Positions 26,701-34,901 of a stretch of 64,000 nucleotides of DNA are shown here, piece after piece. The notes beneath the pieces were generated by a model. The model was not told the origin of the DNA. It saw only the letters and a list, made by a program, of their open reading frames with translations, and did no database searches. Each line of letters opens with the position of its first letter. Within the stretch, counting starts at the first letter, position 1. The position numbers and the translations under genes are program-made. The DNA comes from Bacillota bacterium (GTDB lineage: Bacteria > Bacillota > Clostridia > Peptostreptococcales > Anaerovoracaceae), in the NCBI GenBank assembly GCA_029006195.1, contig JAQXGH010000017.1, positions 19,699-83,698 of the forward strand, read 5' to 3'.

Positions 26701-27786
26701 ATGAATAGAGATAATAAAATCATTTGCATCAGACCTAGATGCGAGAATCCTGAAAATGAGGATAGACTTGTAGAAGCAATAAACTACGCACTGGAAGGTG
26801 TGAGCGTAGAATACATAACGACGGCGCAGGAACTTGATGAGGCAAACCTCAGAAAGAAGCGTATACTCTTTGCTATCAATCTGGGTGATTCAGGTATAAA
26901 TCTGGAGTACTATAGAATGCTTAAGATAATAAGACTTAAGCGCCACAAATTCGATGGTTCTGTGGGCGGTGCTGTTGTTGATGGACACAGCGAACTGTTC
27001 ACAAAGTCATTTTCTAGACAGCTGGTATTCAGTGCCAACAGATCCGGCTGCACATTCGTTGGAAGACCTCTGGTTGAAGGCACAGAGACAATGCTGAATT
27101 TCAATGTTGTTTCTAAGATTATGAATACAGAAAAGATGGATGCGTACAAGCAATCCTGCAGAGAGCTGGTGGAGAAACTGCTCGCTTACGAAGATATCAA
27201 AGTGCAAAGGCCTAAGATCCTGGCAATCAACGCCAGCACCAGTGAAAAGTATTCCAACACCTTGCTCCTCTGGAATATGATCAAGAAGAATCTGGAGGAC
27301 TGCGACGTTATGGATATTTCCATAAGGGACGGTGAGATATGGGACTGCAGAGGCTGTTCTTATGAAACATGTCTGCACTTCGGTGAAAACCAGCAATGCT
27401 TTTATGGCGGAGTAATTACAGATCAGGTTTATCCGTCGATAATGGAATGCGATGCGCTTGTAATGCTCTGCCCTAACTATAACGATGCGGTCAGCGCTAA
27501 TCTGACAGCTTGCATCAACAGGCTTACATCGCTCTACAGGGTTGCGGATTTCAGCGCTAAGAAGCTATTCGCCGTAATCGTTTCAGGCTATAGCGGTAGT
27601 GACATAGTAGCTCAGCAACTCATAAGTGCGCTGAATATGAATAAGAGCTTCGTGCTTCCTCCGCGATTTGCGATTATGGAAACCGCTAATAATCCGCAGT
27701 CAATAAAACGAGTTCAGGGCATAAATGAAAATGCGTCTGAGTTTGCTCACAATATGATGAAATCATTAATTGAAGATTATGATTAA
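26701..27786 (+). CDS. Iron-sulfur flavoprotein / NADPH-dependent FMN reductase-like
   Basis: 361 residues. The C-terminal ~200 residues are flavodoxin-like: PKILAINASTSEKYSNTLLL (phosphate loop), then CRGCSYETCLHFGENQQC, a compact Cys cluster typical of Fe-S flavoproteins, and ALVMLCPNYNDAVSANL. The N-terminal ~150 residues, with a VGGAVVDGHSELFTKSF core, are not recognised. Probable electron carrier using FMN and a 4Fe-4S cluster. RBS GGGGTG precedes the ATG. Last gene of the operon, followed by a bidirectional terminator. Confidence 0.8.
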   Translation: MNRDNKIICIRPRCENPENEDRLVEAINYALEGVSVEYITTAQELDEANLRKKRILFAINLGDSGINLEYYRMLKIIRLKRHKFDGSVGGAVVDGHSELFTKSFSRQLVFSANRSGCTFVGRPLVEGTETMLNFNVVSKIMNTEKMDAYKQSCRELVEKLLAYEDIKVQRPKILAINASTSEKYSNTLLLWNMIKKNLEDCDVMDISIRDGEIWDCRGCSYETCLHFGENQQCFYGGVITDQVYPSIMECDALVMLCPNYNDAVSANLTACINRLTSLYRVADFSAKKLFAVIVSGYSGSDIVAQQLISALNMNKSFVLPPRFAIMETANNPQSIKRVQGINENASEFAHNMMKSLIEDYD

Positions 27787-27792
27787 CAACAA

Positions 27793-27819
27793 AAAACCCG
27801 GGTAGCTAGCCCGGGTTTT
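27793..27819. terminator. Bidirectional terminator
   Basis: Stem AAAACCCGGG/CCCGGGTTTT with a TAGCTAG loop. It gives a T-run on the plus strand (TTTTC) and on the minus strand (TTTTTTG), and separates convergent genes. Confidence 0.9.
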
Positions 27820-27857
27820 CTTAGGTAATTACAGTCATTAATAAATTAATGGATTGA

Positions 27858-30830
27858 TTACTTCATTGTGTCTTCCTGACCTGGCTTCCATCTTACGCCT
27901 TCCTTGCCGAGTCTGTGGAACTCGAGGTTTTCTGGCTTTGAAGGATCCATTGGGTTGTTAACGATATCTTCGATAGCATCCCACATATCGTTACCGAGGA
28001 AGTACTTTTCTGGCTTGTTAGGGTTAGGTTCGCCCTTAGCCTTAGCATCGATACCAGCCTTGATCTTAGCAGCTGTTGCAGGCAGTTCGTAAATTCTTAC
28101 GCCTACTGCATTGTTGATAGCGTTGATTACTGCCATGTGGTTTGATGACTGGAATGCTTCTGAAGCGCCTGATGAACCGAAAGGTCCTCTAGGGTCATAT
28201 CCGTCGATACCAACTGCGTGGTAATCTGGATAGTCAGGAACATCCTTGATGTAAGGAACGCCGCACTTGAACATGTTTGTATCCTTCTTAACATCTTCGT
28301 AGTTTTCGCTGAGAGCGAAACCGATTGAGTGTGACATACCACCGTAGATCTGGCCTTCAACTGCCTGGATGTTACCAGGAGTACCGATCCAGTATACGCA
28401 AGTCATTCCTGTGCAAGTAGTCTTACCAGTAGCAACTTCTACGTCAACTGTTGCCAGGTAGAGAGCGTATGTATATGTGTAAGTTGGGTTACCGCTTCCA
28501 TCGTTAGGGTCGAGGTCATAGAAGTAGTCATATTCGTCAACTGTTGCCCAGTCACCCTGGTATCTAGTAGGGATTCCTTCTGCAACAATTTCTTCATATG
28601 TTCTATATGTTCCGTCAGCCTTTCTCATAGCGTCTGCGATGTTCTTAGCAGCTACGATTGAAGCCTTACCGTTAGCATAGTGTGATCTTGAACCTGCTGA
28701 TTCACCAGTGTTAGGACAGTACTTTGAGTCGTCCTGTACGAGCTTGATGTCGTTAGGTGTGATTTCAGGGAAGTATTCCTTCATTGCTTCGAGCATGCAG
28801 ATGAGTGAACCCTGGTCGCCGCCCTGGCCCTGATCCTGCCAAGTGTCGTACTTTCTGAATGTTCCATCTGGCATCAGTTCGATAGCAACGTGAGCTTCGT
28901 CAACTGCACCAAGACCTACGTTGTATCCGCCCCATGCTACGCCGATACCCTTCTTAACGTCTTCGTGTGCTGCATTCCAAGCTTCAACTTCAGCCTTCTT
29001 AGCTTCGTATTCTGGTCTGAGCTTTTCCATCATTTCTTCCATTGGATAATGGAGGTATGGATACTGGTTCAGGTTAGTGTCTTCTGGAGTTCTAGCGATA
29101 TTTCTCCATCTGAGTTCGAATGGGTCAATACCTGATTCTTCTGCCAGCATATCAACGATTGCTTCTGAAGCAGTGAATGCCTGTGGAGCACCGTAACCTC
29201 TGTATGCTGTACCGAATGAGTGGTTAGTGAATGCTACTCTAGCGATACCAGCTGCATTTGGCATGTAGTATGGATACCACATGAATCTTAAGATCTTAGT
29301 CAGCTTGTCATCGCCCAGTTCTGCGAATGGACCGTGGTCAACGCCTGATTCGTATTCACCTGCAACAAACTTACCGTTTTCGTCACAAGCCATTCTAGCA
29401 TTGAAGTAAGCTGGTGATCTCTTACCTGACATAGCGTTGAACTGTGCATAATCCATTGAAAGTGAGCATGGCATGCCAGTAACCTTAGTAGCGATACCTA
29501 CCATTGAGTATGAGTGAGCACTCATTGCCCAACCGAATGAACCGCCTGTAGGATTTTCGATTACTCTGAGCTTTTCTACAGGGATACCGATAGCTTCTGC
29601 CATATCGTCTCTGTCGAAGTAGAGTGTCATTGTCTTACAGTGTACGCAAAGGTTATCGTCTTCATCATAGTAAGCCTGCATTACGTCGCCTTCGATTGAA
29701 AGGTGAGGTTCTCTTGATGAGTAGAATGAACCTTCTACTGAGTAAGCAGCGTTATCGATCATGTCTGGAACGTTCTTCCAGTCACCCTTGAGTACAGGCT
29801 GCTGTGAGTAAATATTTGCACCATATGTTTCAGGCATCCAATCGTGGATCTTCTGAGCATCTGGAGTAACTGCTTCGAGGTAGCTCATGTATTCAGGCAG
29901 TGGTTCGAGTTCAACCTTAACTGCGTCAGCAGCTGCCTTAGCGTGATCTCTTGTGTCGGCACAAACCAGAGCAACTACATCACCATAGTACAGAATCTTG
30001 TCTTCTGCCAGGATGTGGTGGTTCTGCTGGAGTTCAACTGTTCTAGCTGAGAAAGAATAAGTCATCAGCTTGTTAGCGTCCTTAATGTCATCGTAAGTGA
30101 TGATCTTAACAACGCCTGGCATCTTTTCTGCTTCGCTGTAATCGATGTTCTTGATGATAGCGTGGCTGTACTGTCTAGGCATAACAACTTCAACCTTGAG
30201 AGTTTCAGCTGGCATGTGCAGTTCGATATCATCGCCGTAATCAGTAACGCCGCAAGCCTTAGGAAGAGCATTAGGTCTTTCAAGTGGCTTACCATAGAAG
30301 TTACCGATATCTTCAGTCCAGTCGTAGATGAAGTCGTCAACTGTCTTTTCGCCTCTGAGTACTTCAGCAGCTGCCATAACAACGTCAACGATGTGCTTGT
30401 AACCAGTACATCTACATACGTTTCTGTGCTTCTGGAACCAGTCTCTTACGTCTTCTCTAGTTGGGTTAGGATTTTCTTCGAGGAGCTGATAAGCTGATAC
30501 GATGAAACCAGGTACGCAGAAACCGCACTGTACAGCACCAAAAGCAACCCATAATCTCTGAAGAGGATGTGGGTGCATTACTGTTCCGATACCTTCGATA
30601 GTGATGATTTTGCTGTACTCAGGAACCTTAGAGATTTTACGAGTACATGATCTGACAACTTTGCCGTCAAGGATTACTGAACAAGCACCGCAGACACCAG
30701 TTCCGCAGCCAACTTTTGTTCCAGTAAGGCCAATACGACGAAGTACATCAGCGAGAGTATCCTTGTTAGGATCGCAGATGAACATACGGTCGGCACCGTT
30801 AATGTTCAAAAACATTCTTGTGTAATTCAT
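27858..30830 (-). CDS. Molybdenum hydroxylase, aldehyde oxidoreductase (Mop/XDH family)
   Basis: 990 residues, fused Fe-S and Mo-binding parts without an FAD domain, the layout of Desulfovibrio Mop rather than xanthine dehydrogenase. A plant-type 2Fe-2S site CGTGVCGACSVILDG (about 41-55) and second 2Fe-2S domain CGFCVPG...CRCTGYK are intact. Moco contacts include GGSFGWAMSAHS, AYRGYGAPQAF, GQGGDQGS and the GSSGASEAF region carrying the catalytic-type Glu. Electrons would pass to external acceptors, perhaps the neighbouring Fe-S flavoproteins. RBS GGAGGCAATC precedes the ATG. It has its own promoter, divergent from the AOR operon. The aldehyde or N-heterocycle substrate is unknown. Confidence 0.9.
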   Translation of the reverse strand: MNYTRMFLNINGADRMFICDPNKDTLADVLRRIGLTGTKVGCGTGVCGACSVILDGKVVRSCTRKISKVPEYSKIITIEGIGTVMHPHPLQRLWVAFGAVQCGFCVPGFIVSAYQLLEENPNPTREDVRDWFQKHRNVCRCTGYKHIVDVVMAAAEVLRGEKTVDDFIYDWTEDIGNFYGKPLERPNALPKACGVTDYGDDIELHMPAETLKVEVVMPRQYSHAIIKNIDYSEAEKMPGVVKIITYDDIKDANKLMTYSFSARTVELQQNHHILAEDKILYYGDVVALVCADTRDHAKAAADAVKVELEPLPEYMSYLEAVTPDAQKIHDWMPETYGANIYSQQPVLKGDWKNVPDMIDNAAYSVEGSFYSSREPHLSIEGDVMQAYYDEDDNLCVHCKTMTLYFDRDDMAEAIGIPVEKLRVIENPTGGSFGWAMSAHSYSMVGIATKVTGMPCSLSMDYAQFNAMSGKRSPAYFNARMACDENGKFVAGEYESGVDHGPFAELGDDKLTKILRFMWYPYYMPNAAGIARVAFTNHSFGTAYRGYGAPQAFTASEAIVDMLAEESGIDPFELRWRNIARTPEDTNLNQYPYLHYPMEEMMEKLRPEYEAKKAEVEAWNAAHEDVKKGIGVAWGGYNVGLGAVDEAHVAIELMPDGTFRKYDTWQDQGQGGDQGSLICMLEAMKEYFPEITPNDIKLVQDDSKYCPNTGESAGSRSHYANGKASIVAAKNIADAMRKADGTYRTYEEIVAEGIPTRYQGDWATVDEYDYFYDLDPNDGSGNPTYTYTYALYLATVDVEVATGKTTCTGMTCVYWIGTPGNIQAVEGQIYGGMSHSIGFALSENYEDVKKDTNMFKCGVPYIKDVPDYPDYHAVGIDGYDPRGPFGSSGASEAFQSSNHMAVINAINNAVGVRIYELPATAAKIKAGIDAKAKGEPNPNKPEKYFLGNDMWDAIEDIVNNPMDPSKPENLEFHRLGKEGVRWKPGQEDTMK

Positions 30831-30901
30831 ATGATTGCCTCCGCTTTTGATATTAATTTGTAACTTGCTTGCTTTGTATATTGAAAATTATACGCATCAA
30901 T

Positions 30902-30930
30902 ATTTTAAATAGTCAGAAAACTAATGTCAA
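30902..30930 (-). promoter_or_regulatory. Promoter of the molybdenum hydroxylase gene
   Basis: On the minus strand, TTGACA (30930-30925) and TAAAAT (30907-30902) with a 17-base spacer, about 70 bases before the start codon. The leader contains a GCTTGCTTG repeat (30863-30876). Confidence 0.6.
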
Positions 30931-31040
30931 GAAAAGGCAAGAGTTGTATCGAATTTGCGACAGCCTTCTTATATATGAATGAAATGTTGTTTTGATGGAA
31001 GAAAATTTCCGAAAAACGGCATTGGCGGCGCGTATTTCGG

Positions 31041-31069
31041 TTGACAAATGGGGTTTTCGGTGCTATGAT
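31041..31069 (+). promoter_or_regulatory. Promoter of the ferredoxin-AOR operon
   Basis: TTGACA (31041-31046) and TATGAT (31064-31069) with a 17-base spacer. Transcription would start near 31076, just before the structured leader RNA. Confidence 0.85.
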
Positions 31070-31092
31070 TACGCTATCCAAAACTGAATATT

Positions 31093-31176
31093 CTCCGATC
31101 CTTGTACGACACCAGATGCCGGCAAGGACGATAGGGTCAGTGAAGCGATTTGCTGGCCTGCCAATGTGCGAAGGAG
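31093..31176 (+). promoter_or_regulatory. Structured 84-nt leader RNA, probable Mo/W-cofactor riboswitch (copy 2)
   Basis: Same 84-nt length as copy 1 at 2609-2692. P1 CTCC/GGAG is kept. The inner stem is TCCTTG/CAAGGA here instead of TTTTCA/TGAAAA. The third stem is GGTCAG/CTGGCC here instead of GGTTACA/TGTAGCC. The unpaired parts CGACAC-AG-TGCCGG, ACGATAGGGT and GAAGCGATT are identical. Compensatory change in stems with fixed loops is strong evidence of a functional RNA fold. Its place before a tungstopterin enzyme supports a Mo/W cofactor ligand. Confidence 0.65.
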
Positions 31177-31248
31177 TCATAAGCGGGTTTAAGTACAGCC
31201 GTAGGCGATGCTTAGATTCGAGGTTGGACTTGCCTGCGCACTTTTTTT
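31164..31248 (+). terminator. Riboswitch-linked terminator (copy 2)
   Basis: GTGCGAAGGAGTC (31164-31176), which is the 3' side of aptamer P1, can pair with GACTTGCCTGCGCAC (31227-31241) followed by TTTTTTT. The loop holds an extra TAAGC/GCTTA hairpin. P1 and this terminator share bases and so are alternatives. Ligand-bound P1 should allow read-through into the AOR operon. Confidence 0.65.
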
Positions 31249-31441
31249 ATTGAAATTTATACGAATTTGATTCTTTTAGACTCATTTTGTCGATTCTAAA
31301 ACTTCTTTGAATTCATATGATTGCTTGCTTGTTTTTGATAAAAAAGGTGCGCAGACAGGTCCAGCGAATGTACATATATCGGATATATTTATGAGTTAGC
31401 AATGGTTCATTATAGAAGTTTTTGAGGAAAGGAAGAGGCTA
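31249..31441 (+). other. Leader between the riboswitch terminator and the ferredoxin gene
   Basis: 193 non-coding bases. AAAAAAGGTGCGCAGACAGGTCC (31340-31362) is a near-perfect inverted copy of the terminator 3' arm GGACTTGCCTGCGCACTTTTTTT (31226-31248). A TTGCTTGCTTG repeat lies at 31321-31331. RBS GAGGAAAGGAAG precedes the ferredoxin ATG. Confidence 0.45.
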
Positions 31442-31828
31442 ATGAAGAGATTAAAGTTCAAGAAGGAGCTCTGCATAGGCTGTACACTTTGTGCACAGAT
31501 TTGTTCAGCTTACAAGGAAGGCGAATACGTTCCTTCAAAGGCAAGAATTTTCATAGAGAGTTACTATGAAAGAGGCGAACTGAAGTATGACGGAGCATAT
31601 TGTATCCTCTGTGGTAAGTGCGCTAAGGCTTGTCCAGTAGAAGCAATCAAGTTTACTGATCACATCGAAGTAGATCATGATTTATGTTGTGGCTGTGGTC
31701 TTTGCGAAGAAGCATGTCCTAAGCACGTTGTTAGACTTAGAGACGACGTTGCATATATCTGCGATACATGCGGCGGAGATCCTAACTGTGTTAAGACTTG
31801 TCCACAGAGCGCACTGACATTTGAATAA
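31442..31828 (+). CDS. Polyferredoxin partner of aldehyde ferredoxin oxidoreductase
   Basis: 128 residues with four Cys motifs: CIGCTLCAQIC, CILCGKCAKACP, CCGCGLCEEACP and CDTCGGDPNCVKTCP. It can therefore hold up to four 4Fe-4S clusters. This is the AorB/HycB-like electron-transfer subunit arrangement often placed just before AOR genes. It lies 20 bases upstream of the AOR gene and downstream of the riboswitch. The likely role is to carry electrons from the tungsten enzyme to ferredoxin or another acceptor. Confidence 0.9.
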   Translation: MKRLKFKKELCIGCTLCAQICSAYKEGEYVPSKARIFIESYYERGELKYDGAYCILCGKCAKACPVEAIKFTDHIEVDHDLCCGCGLCEEACPKHVVRLRDDVAYICDTCGGDPNCVKTCPQSALTFE

Positions 31829-31848
31829 ATAGGGAGGAGGACAGTAAT

Positions 31849-33678
31849 ATGAAGTATACAATTTTAAGAGATAAGTATGAACAGCAGGCTGCCGATCCTA
31901 ACCAGACTATTATGAGCGCATATCAGAACAGAGTTCTGAGAATCAACCTCACTGAGAAGAAGGCAACAGTAGAACCTCTGAGAATGGACTTCGCTGAGAA
32001 GTACGTTGGCTCAAAGGGTCTCGTAATTAGATATATGTATGAAGATATGGCTCCAGGAATCGATCCACTGGGTCCTGAAAACAATCTTTATCTGACAACT
32101 GGCCCTATGACTGGTACACCAATTCCTTGTTCAGGTAAGCTGTCAGTAGCAGCTAAGTCACCTGCAACAGGTACAATGAATGACTGCTCAATCGGTGGTC
32201 ACGCTGGTATCAGAATCAAGTTCGCTGGATATGATATGGTAGTATTTGAAGGTCAGCTTGAAGAACCTGGTATCGTTATTATCGATGATGACGAAATCAA
32301 ATTCGAAAGCGCAGAAGGTCTTTGGGGCAGAGGCTCACATGAAGTTGAAGCTGAACTGATCGACAGATTCGGCAGAGAATTCTCATGTATGTCAATCGGT
32401 CCTGCAGGCGAAAACCTCAGCAACATGGCTTGCATCAACTCAGACTACTACAGACAGGCTGGTAGAGGCGGCATCGGTGCTGTAATGGGTTCAAAGAAGA
32501 TGAAGGCTATCATGATCAGAGGTACTGGCTCAGTTAAGATTCCTAACATCAAGGAAGGTACTGATAGAATCCTCGAACTGCTTCACCAGAGCTGTCTGGA
32601 TGAAGAAAACCAGTTCATCTTCGACGTTGGTACATTCGGCTTCCTGGAAGCTTGCCAGGACGGCGGTATCATGCCATATAAGAACTTCTCAGATACAACT
32701 GACGAAAACTGGACTGAATATAATGACGCAGCAGTTCTCCCTTATAGACAGGGTAAGAGAGGCTGCGGAAGCTGCGGTCTCGGCTGCGGTAACTTCATCA
32801 AGATGGGCGATGTAGTTTGTGAAGGTCCTGAATATGAAACAACAGCAGTAGCTGGTCCAAACGCTGGCAATACTGATCCTAAGGAAATCCTTAGATACAA
32901 CATGGTATGCGATGACATGGGTCTCGATACTATCTCAGCTGGTGACACTCTCGTATGGGCTATGGAAATGACTGAAACTGGTCAGCATGACTTTGGCATC
33001 CACTGGGGTGAAACAAACAAGATGTGTGAATACATCGAAAAGATGGCTAGAAGAGAAAACGAAATGTTCTCAGACCTGGCTGATGGCGTTAAGATCGCTG
33101 CAGAAAAGCACGGCGGTTTCGACATCGCAATGCAGGTTAAGGGCCTCGAATATCCACAGTATGAACCACGTGGTTCATGGGGTATGGCAATGTCATATGC
33201 AGTATCAGACAGAGGCGCTTGCCACATGAGATCATATGCACCTAACGAAGAAGTATTCGCTGCTTCAGTTCCTCCTTACACTGCAGAAGGTAAGGGCCAG
33301 GTTGTATATAATCTTGGTGAATTCAATGCTATCAAGTTCAGCTGCTGTATCTGCGACATGTGGGGTACAATCGACTATGCAATCATGGCAGAACTCCTGA
33401 CTATCATTACTGGTAAGGAATGGACTGAAGATGACATGGCTGCAGTAGGTAGAAGAGTTATCAACATCGCTAGAGCATTCAACCAGAGAGAAGGATTCAA
33501 CAGACAGCAGGATACAGTTCCTAAGAGAGTTATCAGAGACGCTCTGAAGACAGGCCCTGCAGCTGGTCAGGTTATTCCACCAGAAGCATTCGAAAGTATG
33601 CTCGACCAGTACTACGAAGTTCTCGGTTGGAACAAGGATGGTACAATGCCAGACGAACTGATCAAGTCAATTCTCTAA
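31849..33678 (+). CDS. aor: Tungsten-type aldehyde ferredoxin oxidoreductase
   Basis: 609 residues, the usual size for the AOR family. N-terminal RVLRINLTEKKATVEPL, then GSKGLVIRYMYE and TGPMTGTPIPCSGKLSVAAKSP are family signatures. AGRGGIGAVMGSKKMKAI is the tungstopterin-binding strand. RGCGSCGLGCGNF (about residue 304) supplies Cys ligands of the 4Fe-4S cluster near the cofactor. The enzyme family oxidises aldehydes to acids with ferredoxin, or acts in reverse. The aldehyde specificity here cannot be told; other AOR-family members act on other substrates. RBS GGGAGGAGG is strong. It is co-transcribed with the polyferredoxin under the second riboswitch. Confidence 0.93.
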   Translation: MKYTILRDKYEQQAADPNQTIMSAYQNRVLRINLTEKKATVEPLRMDFAEKYVGSKGLVIRYMYEDMAPGIDPLGPENNLYLTTGPMTGTPIPCSGKLSVAAKSPATGTMNDCSIGGHAGIRIKFAGYDMVVFEGQLEEPGIVIIDDDEIKFESAEGLWGRGSHEVEAELIDRFGREFSCMSIGPAGENLSNMACINSDYYRQAGRGGIGAVMGSKKMKAIMIRGTGSVKIPNIKEGTDRILELLHQSCLDEENQFIFDVGTFGFLEACQDGGIMPYKNFSDTTDENWTEYNDAAVLPYRQGKRGCGSCGLGCGNFIKMGDVVCEGPEYETTAVAGPNAGNTDPKEILRYNMVCDDMGLDTISAGDTLVWAMEMTETGQHDFGIHWGETNKMCEYIEKMARRENEMFSDLADGVKIAAEKHGGFDIAMQVKGLEYPQYEPRGSWGMAMSYAVSDRGACHMRSYAPNEEVFAASVPPYTAEGKGQVVYNLGEFNAIKFSCCICDMWGTIDYAIMAELLTIITGKEWTEDDMAAVGRRVINIARAFNQREGFNRQQDTVPKRVIRDALKTGPAAGQVIPPEAFESMLDQYYEVLGWNKDGTMPDELIKSIL

Positions 33679-33730
33679 TCTGAGGATAAAATTAGTAAAT
33701 GAAACATTTCAATATGTGATGTATAATAAA

Positions 33731-33757
33731 TGGGTCAGAGGCTTAGCTTCTGACCCA
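33731..33757 (+). terminator. Terminator after the AOR gene
   Basis: Stem TGGGTCAGA(g)GC/GC(t)TCTGACCCA with a TTA loop. The downstream T-run is weak (TTCTTATT), so some read-through into the MoaD-like gene is possible. Confidence 0.7.
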
Positions 33758-33803
33758 TTCTTATTACAAGAACTATTGTTAAATATTTAAGGAGGTGTGG
33801 ATT

Positions 33804-34040
33804 ATGAAAGTGACAATCGCTATGCGCGGCACTCTTAAGAAGAGATACGGCACAGAAGAAAGAATTGTCGAAGTTCCTGAAGGCACAACTTGCAGTCAGG
33901 CTTTAGAAGCAATTGGAATCAAGTACCAGGAAGATAAAGGCTTTGGTTTTGTTTCAGTGAACAGCATGAGATGCGATATAGAAACAGAGCTTCATGATGG
34001 TGATTATCTTAAGGCTTTTAGTAAAGTATACGGAGGCTGA
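33804..34040 (+). CDS. MoaD/ThiS-like sulfur-carrier protein
   Basis: 78 residues from the ATG at 33804 (GGAGG 8 bases upstream; the track starts 9 bases earlier at a GTG). Beta-grasp ubiquitin-like fold ending in the required Gly-Gly (FSKVYGG), where sulfur is carried as a thiocarboxylate. Its pairing with an E1-like gene (next) supports a role in molybdopterin dithiolene or a related sulfur-transfer step. Which MoaD-like pathway (Moco, W-pterin or other) is inferred from context. Confidence 0.85.
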   Translation: MKVTIAMRGTLKKRYGTEERIVEVPEGTTCSQALEAIGIKYQEDKGFGFVSVNSMRCDIETELHDGDYLKAFSKVYGG

Positions 34041-34045
34041 TGGAT

Positions 34046-34723
34046 ATGGATATTAGATATACTAGGAATATAGGAACGATATCTGAGGATGAACAGTCCG
34101 CACTTGCCACTAAGAGAGTTTGCGTTGTAGGATGCGGCGGACTTGGCGGCGGAGTGATCGAAGGCCTTGTTAGAATTGGTGTTGGACATCTGACAGTAGT
34201 TGACGGAGATGTGTTTGATGAAACAAATCTCAATAGACAGGTGCTTTCGAATGAAGATAATCTGGGCCATCCTAAGGCTGTTGAAGCCAGACTTCAGATG
34301 AAGACGATCAACTCAAACGTTCAGATAGATTCAGTGCAGGGACTTTTGACAGAAGAGAATGCAGCTGCCATAATAGCGGGGCATGACCTTGTAGTAGATG
34401 CGCTTGATAATATGGAAGCCAGACTGGTTCTGGAGGATAAATGCGAAGAGGCTGGAATCCCTCTCGTTCATGGTGCTATCGGAGGATGGCAGGGTCAGGT
34501 CACAGTGGTGATGCCTGGTGACTGCATACTGCATCAGATTTACGAGGACGCAGAAGTGGATAAAAGTGTTAAACCAACAAACCCTCCATTCACACCAGCA
34601 GTAGTATCAGCAATTGAGGTAAGTGAAGCTGTGAAGGTTTTGCTCGGCAGAGAAGAAGCGCTTAGAGGTAAGGTATTGACTTTAGACCTTCTCAATCACG
34701 AATACGATGTTATAGAATTTTAG
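34046..34723 (+). CDS. MoeB/ThiF/HesA-type E1-like adenylyltransferase
   Basis: Activates the C-terminus of the MoaD-like partner with ATP. VCVVGCGGLGGGVIEGL is the ATP-binding loop. NLNRQVL holds the adenylation Arg, LGHPKAVEA the Lys and VDALDN the Asp. The Zn-binding CxxC pairs and the catalytic-loop Cys of classical MoeB are missing, as in some HesA-type relatives. The ATG at 34046 is preferred (GGAGG spacing 9); the ATG at 34040 that overlaps the upstream stop is also possible. Length 226 residues, slightly short for MoeB. Confidence 0.85.
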   Translation: MDIRYTRNIGTISEDEQSALATKRVCVVGCGGLGGGVIEGLVRIGVGHLTVVDGDVFDETNLNRQVLSNEDNLGHPKAVEARLQMKTINSNVQIDSVQGLLTEENAAAIIAGHDLVVDALDNMEARLVLEDKCEEAGIPLVHGAIGGWQGQVTVVMPGDCILHQIYEDAEVDKSVKPTNPPFTPAVVSAIEVSEAVKVLLGREEALRGKVLTLDLLNHEYDVIEF

Positions 34724-34733
34724 AGGTGACCTG

Positions 34734-34901
34734 ATGGAAGATAGAAAATTTGATCTTTACGTTAAACTTGATGGTGAAGAAATCACTCTCATGCCTTTTA
34801 TCGAGAATATGACTCGCGATGTTGTTCTTGGCGTTGTTAGAAATCTTAAGGGATACGAAGAAGGTCAGGAAATCGAAATCGTTCTTAAGCCAATAAGATA
34901 A
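34734..34901 (+). CDS. Conserved-looking 55-residue protein, unrecognised
   Basis: Too short for the track. Reads MEDRKFDLYVKLDGEEITLM... and ends VLKPIR; a GAGGTGACCTG RBS precedes the ATG. Its stop codon touches the ATG of the next gene with no gap, so translation is probably coupled. Composition is acidic, mixed alpha/beta, with no Cys. It sits between a MoeB-like and a MobB-FdhD gene, so a role in Mo/W cofactor handling is likely. No family is recognised. Confidence 0.75.
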   Translation: MEDRKFDLYVKLDGEEITLMPFIENMTRDVVLGVVRNLKGYEEGQEIEIVLKPIR

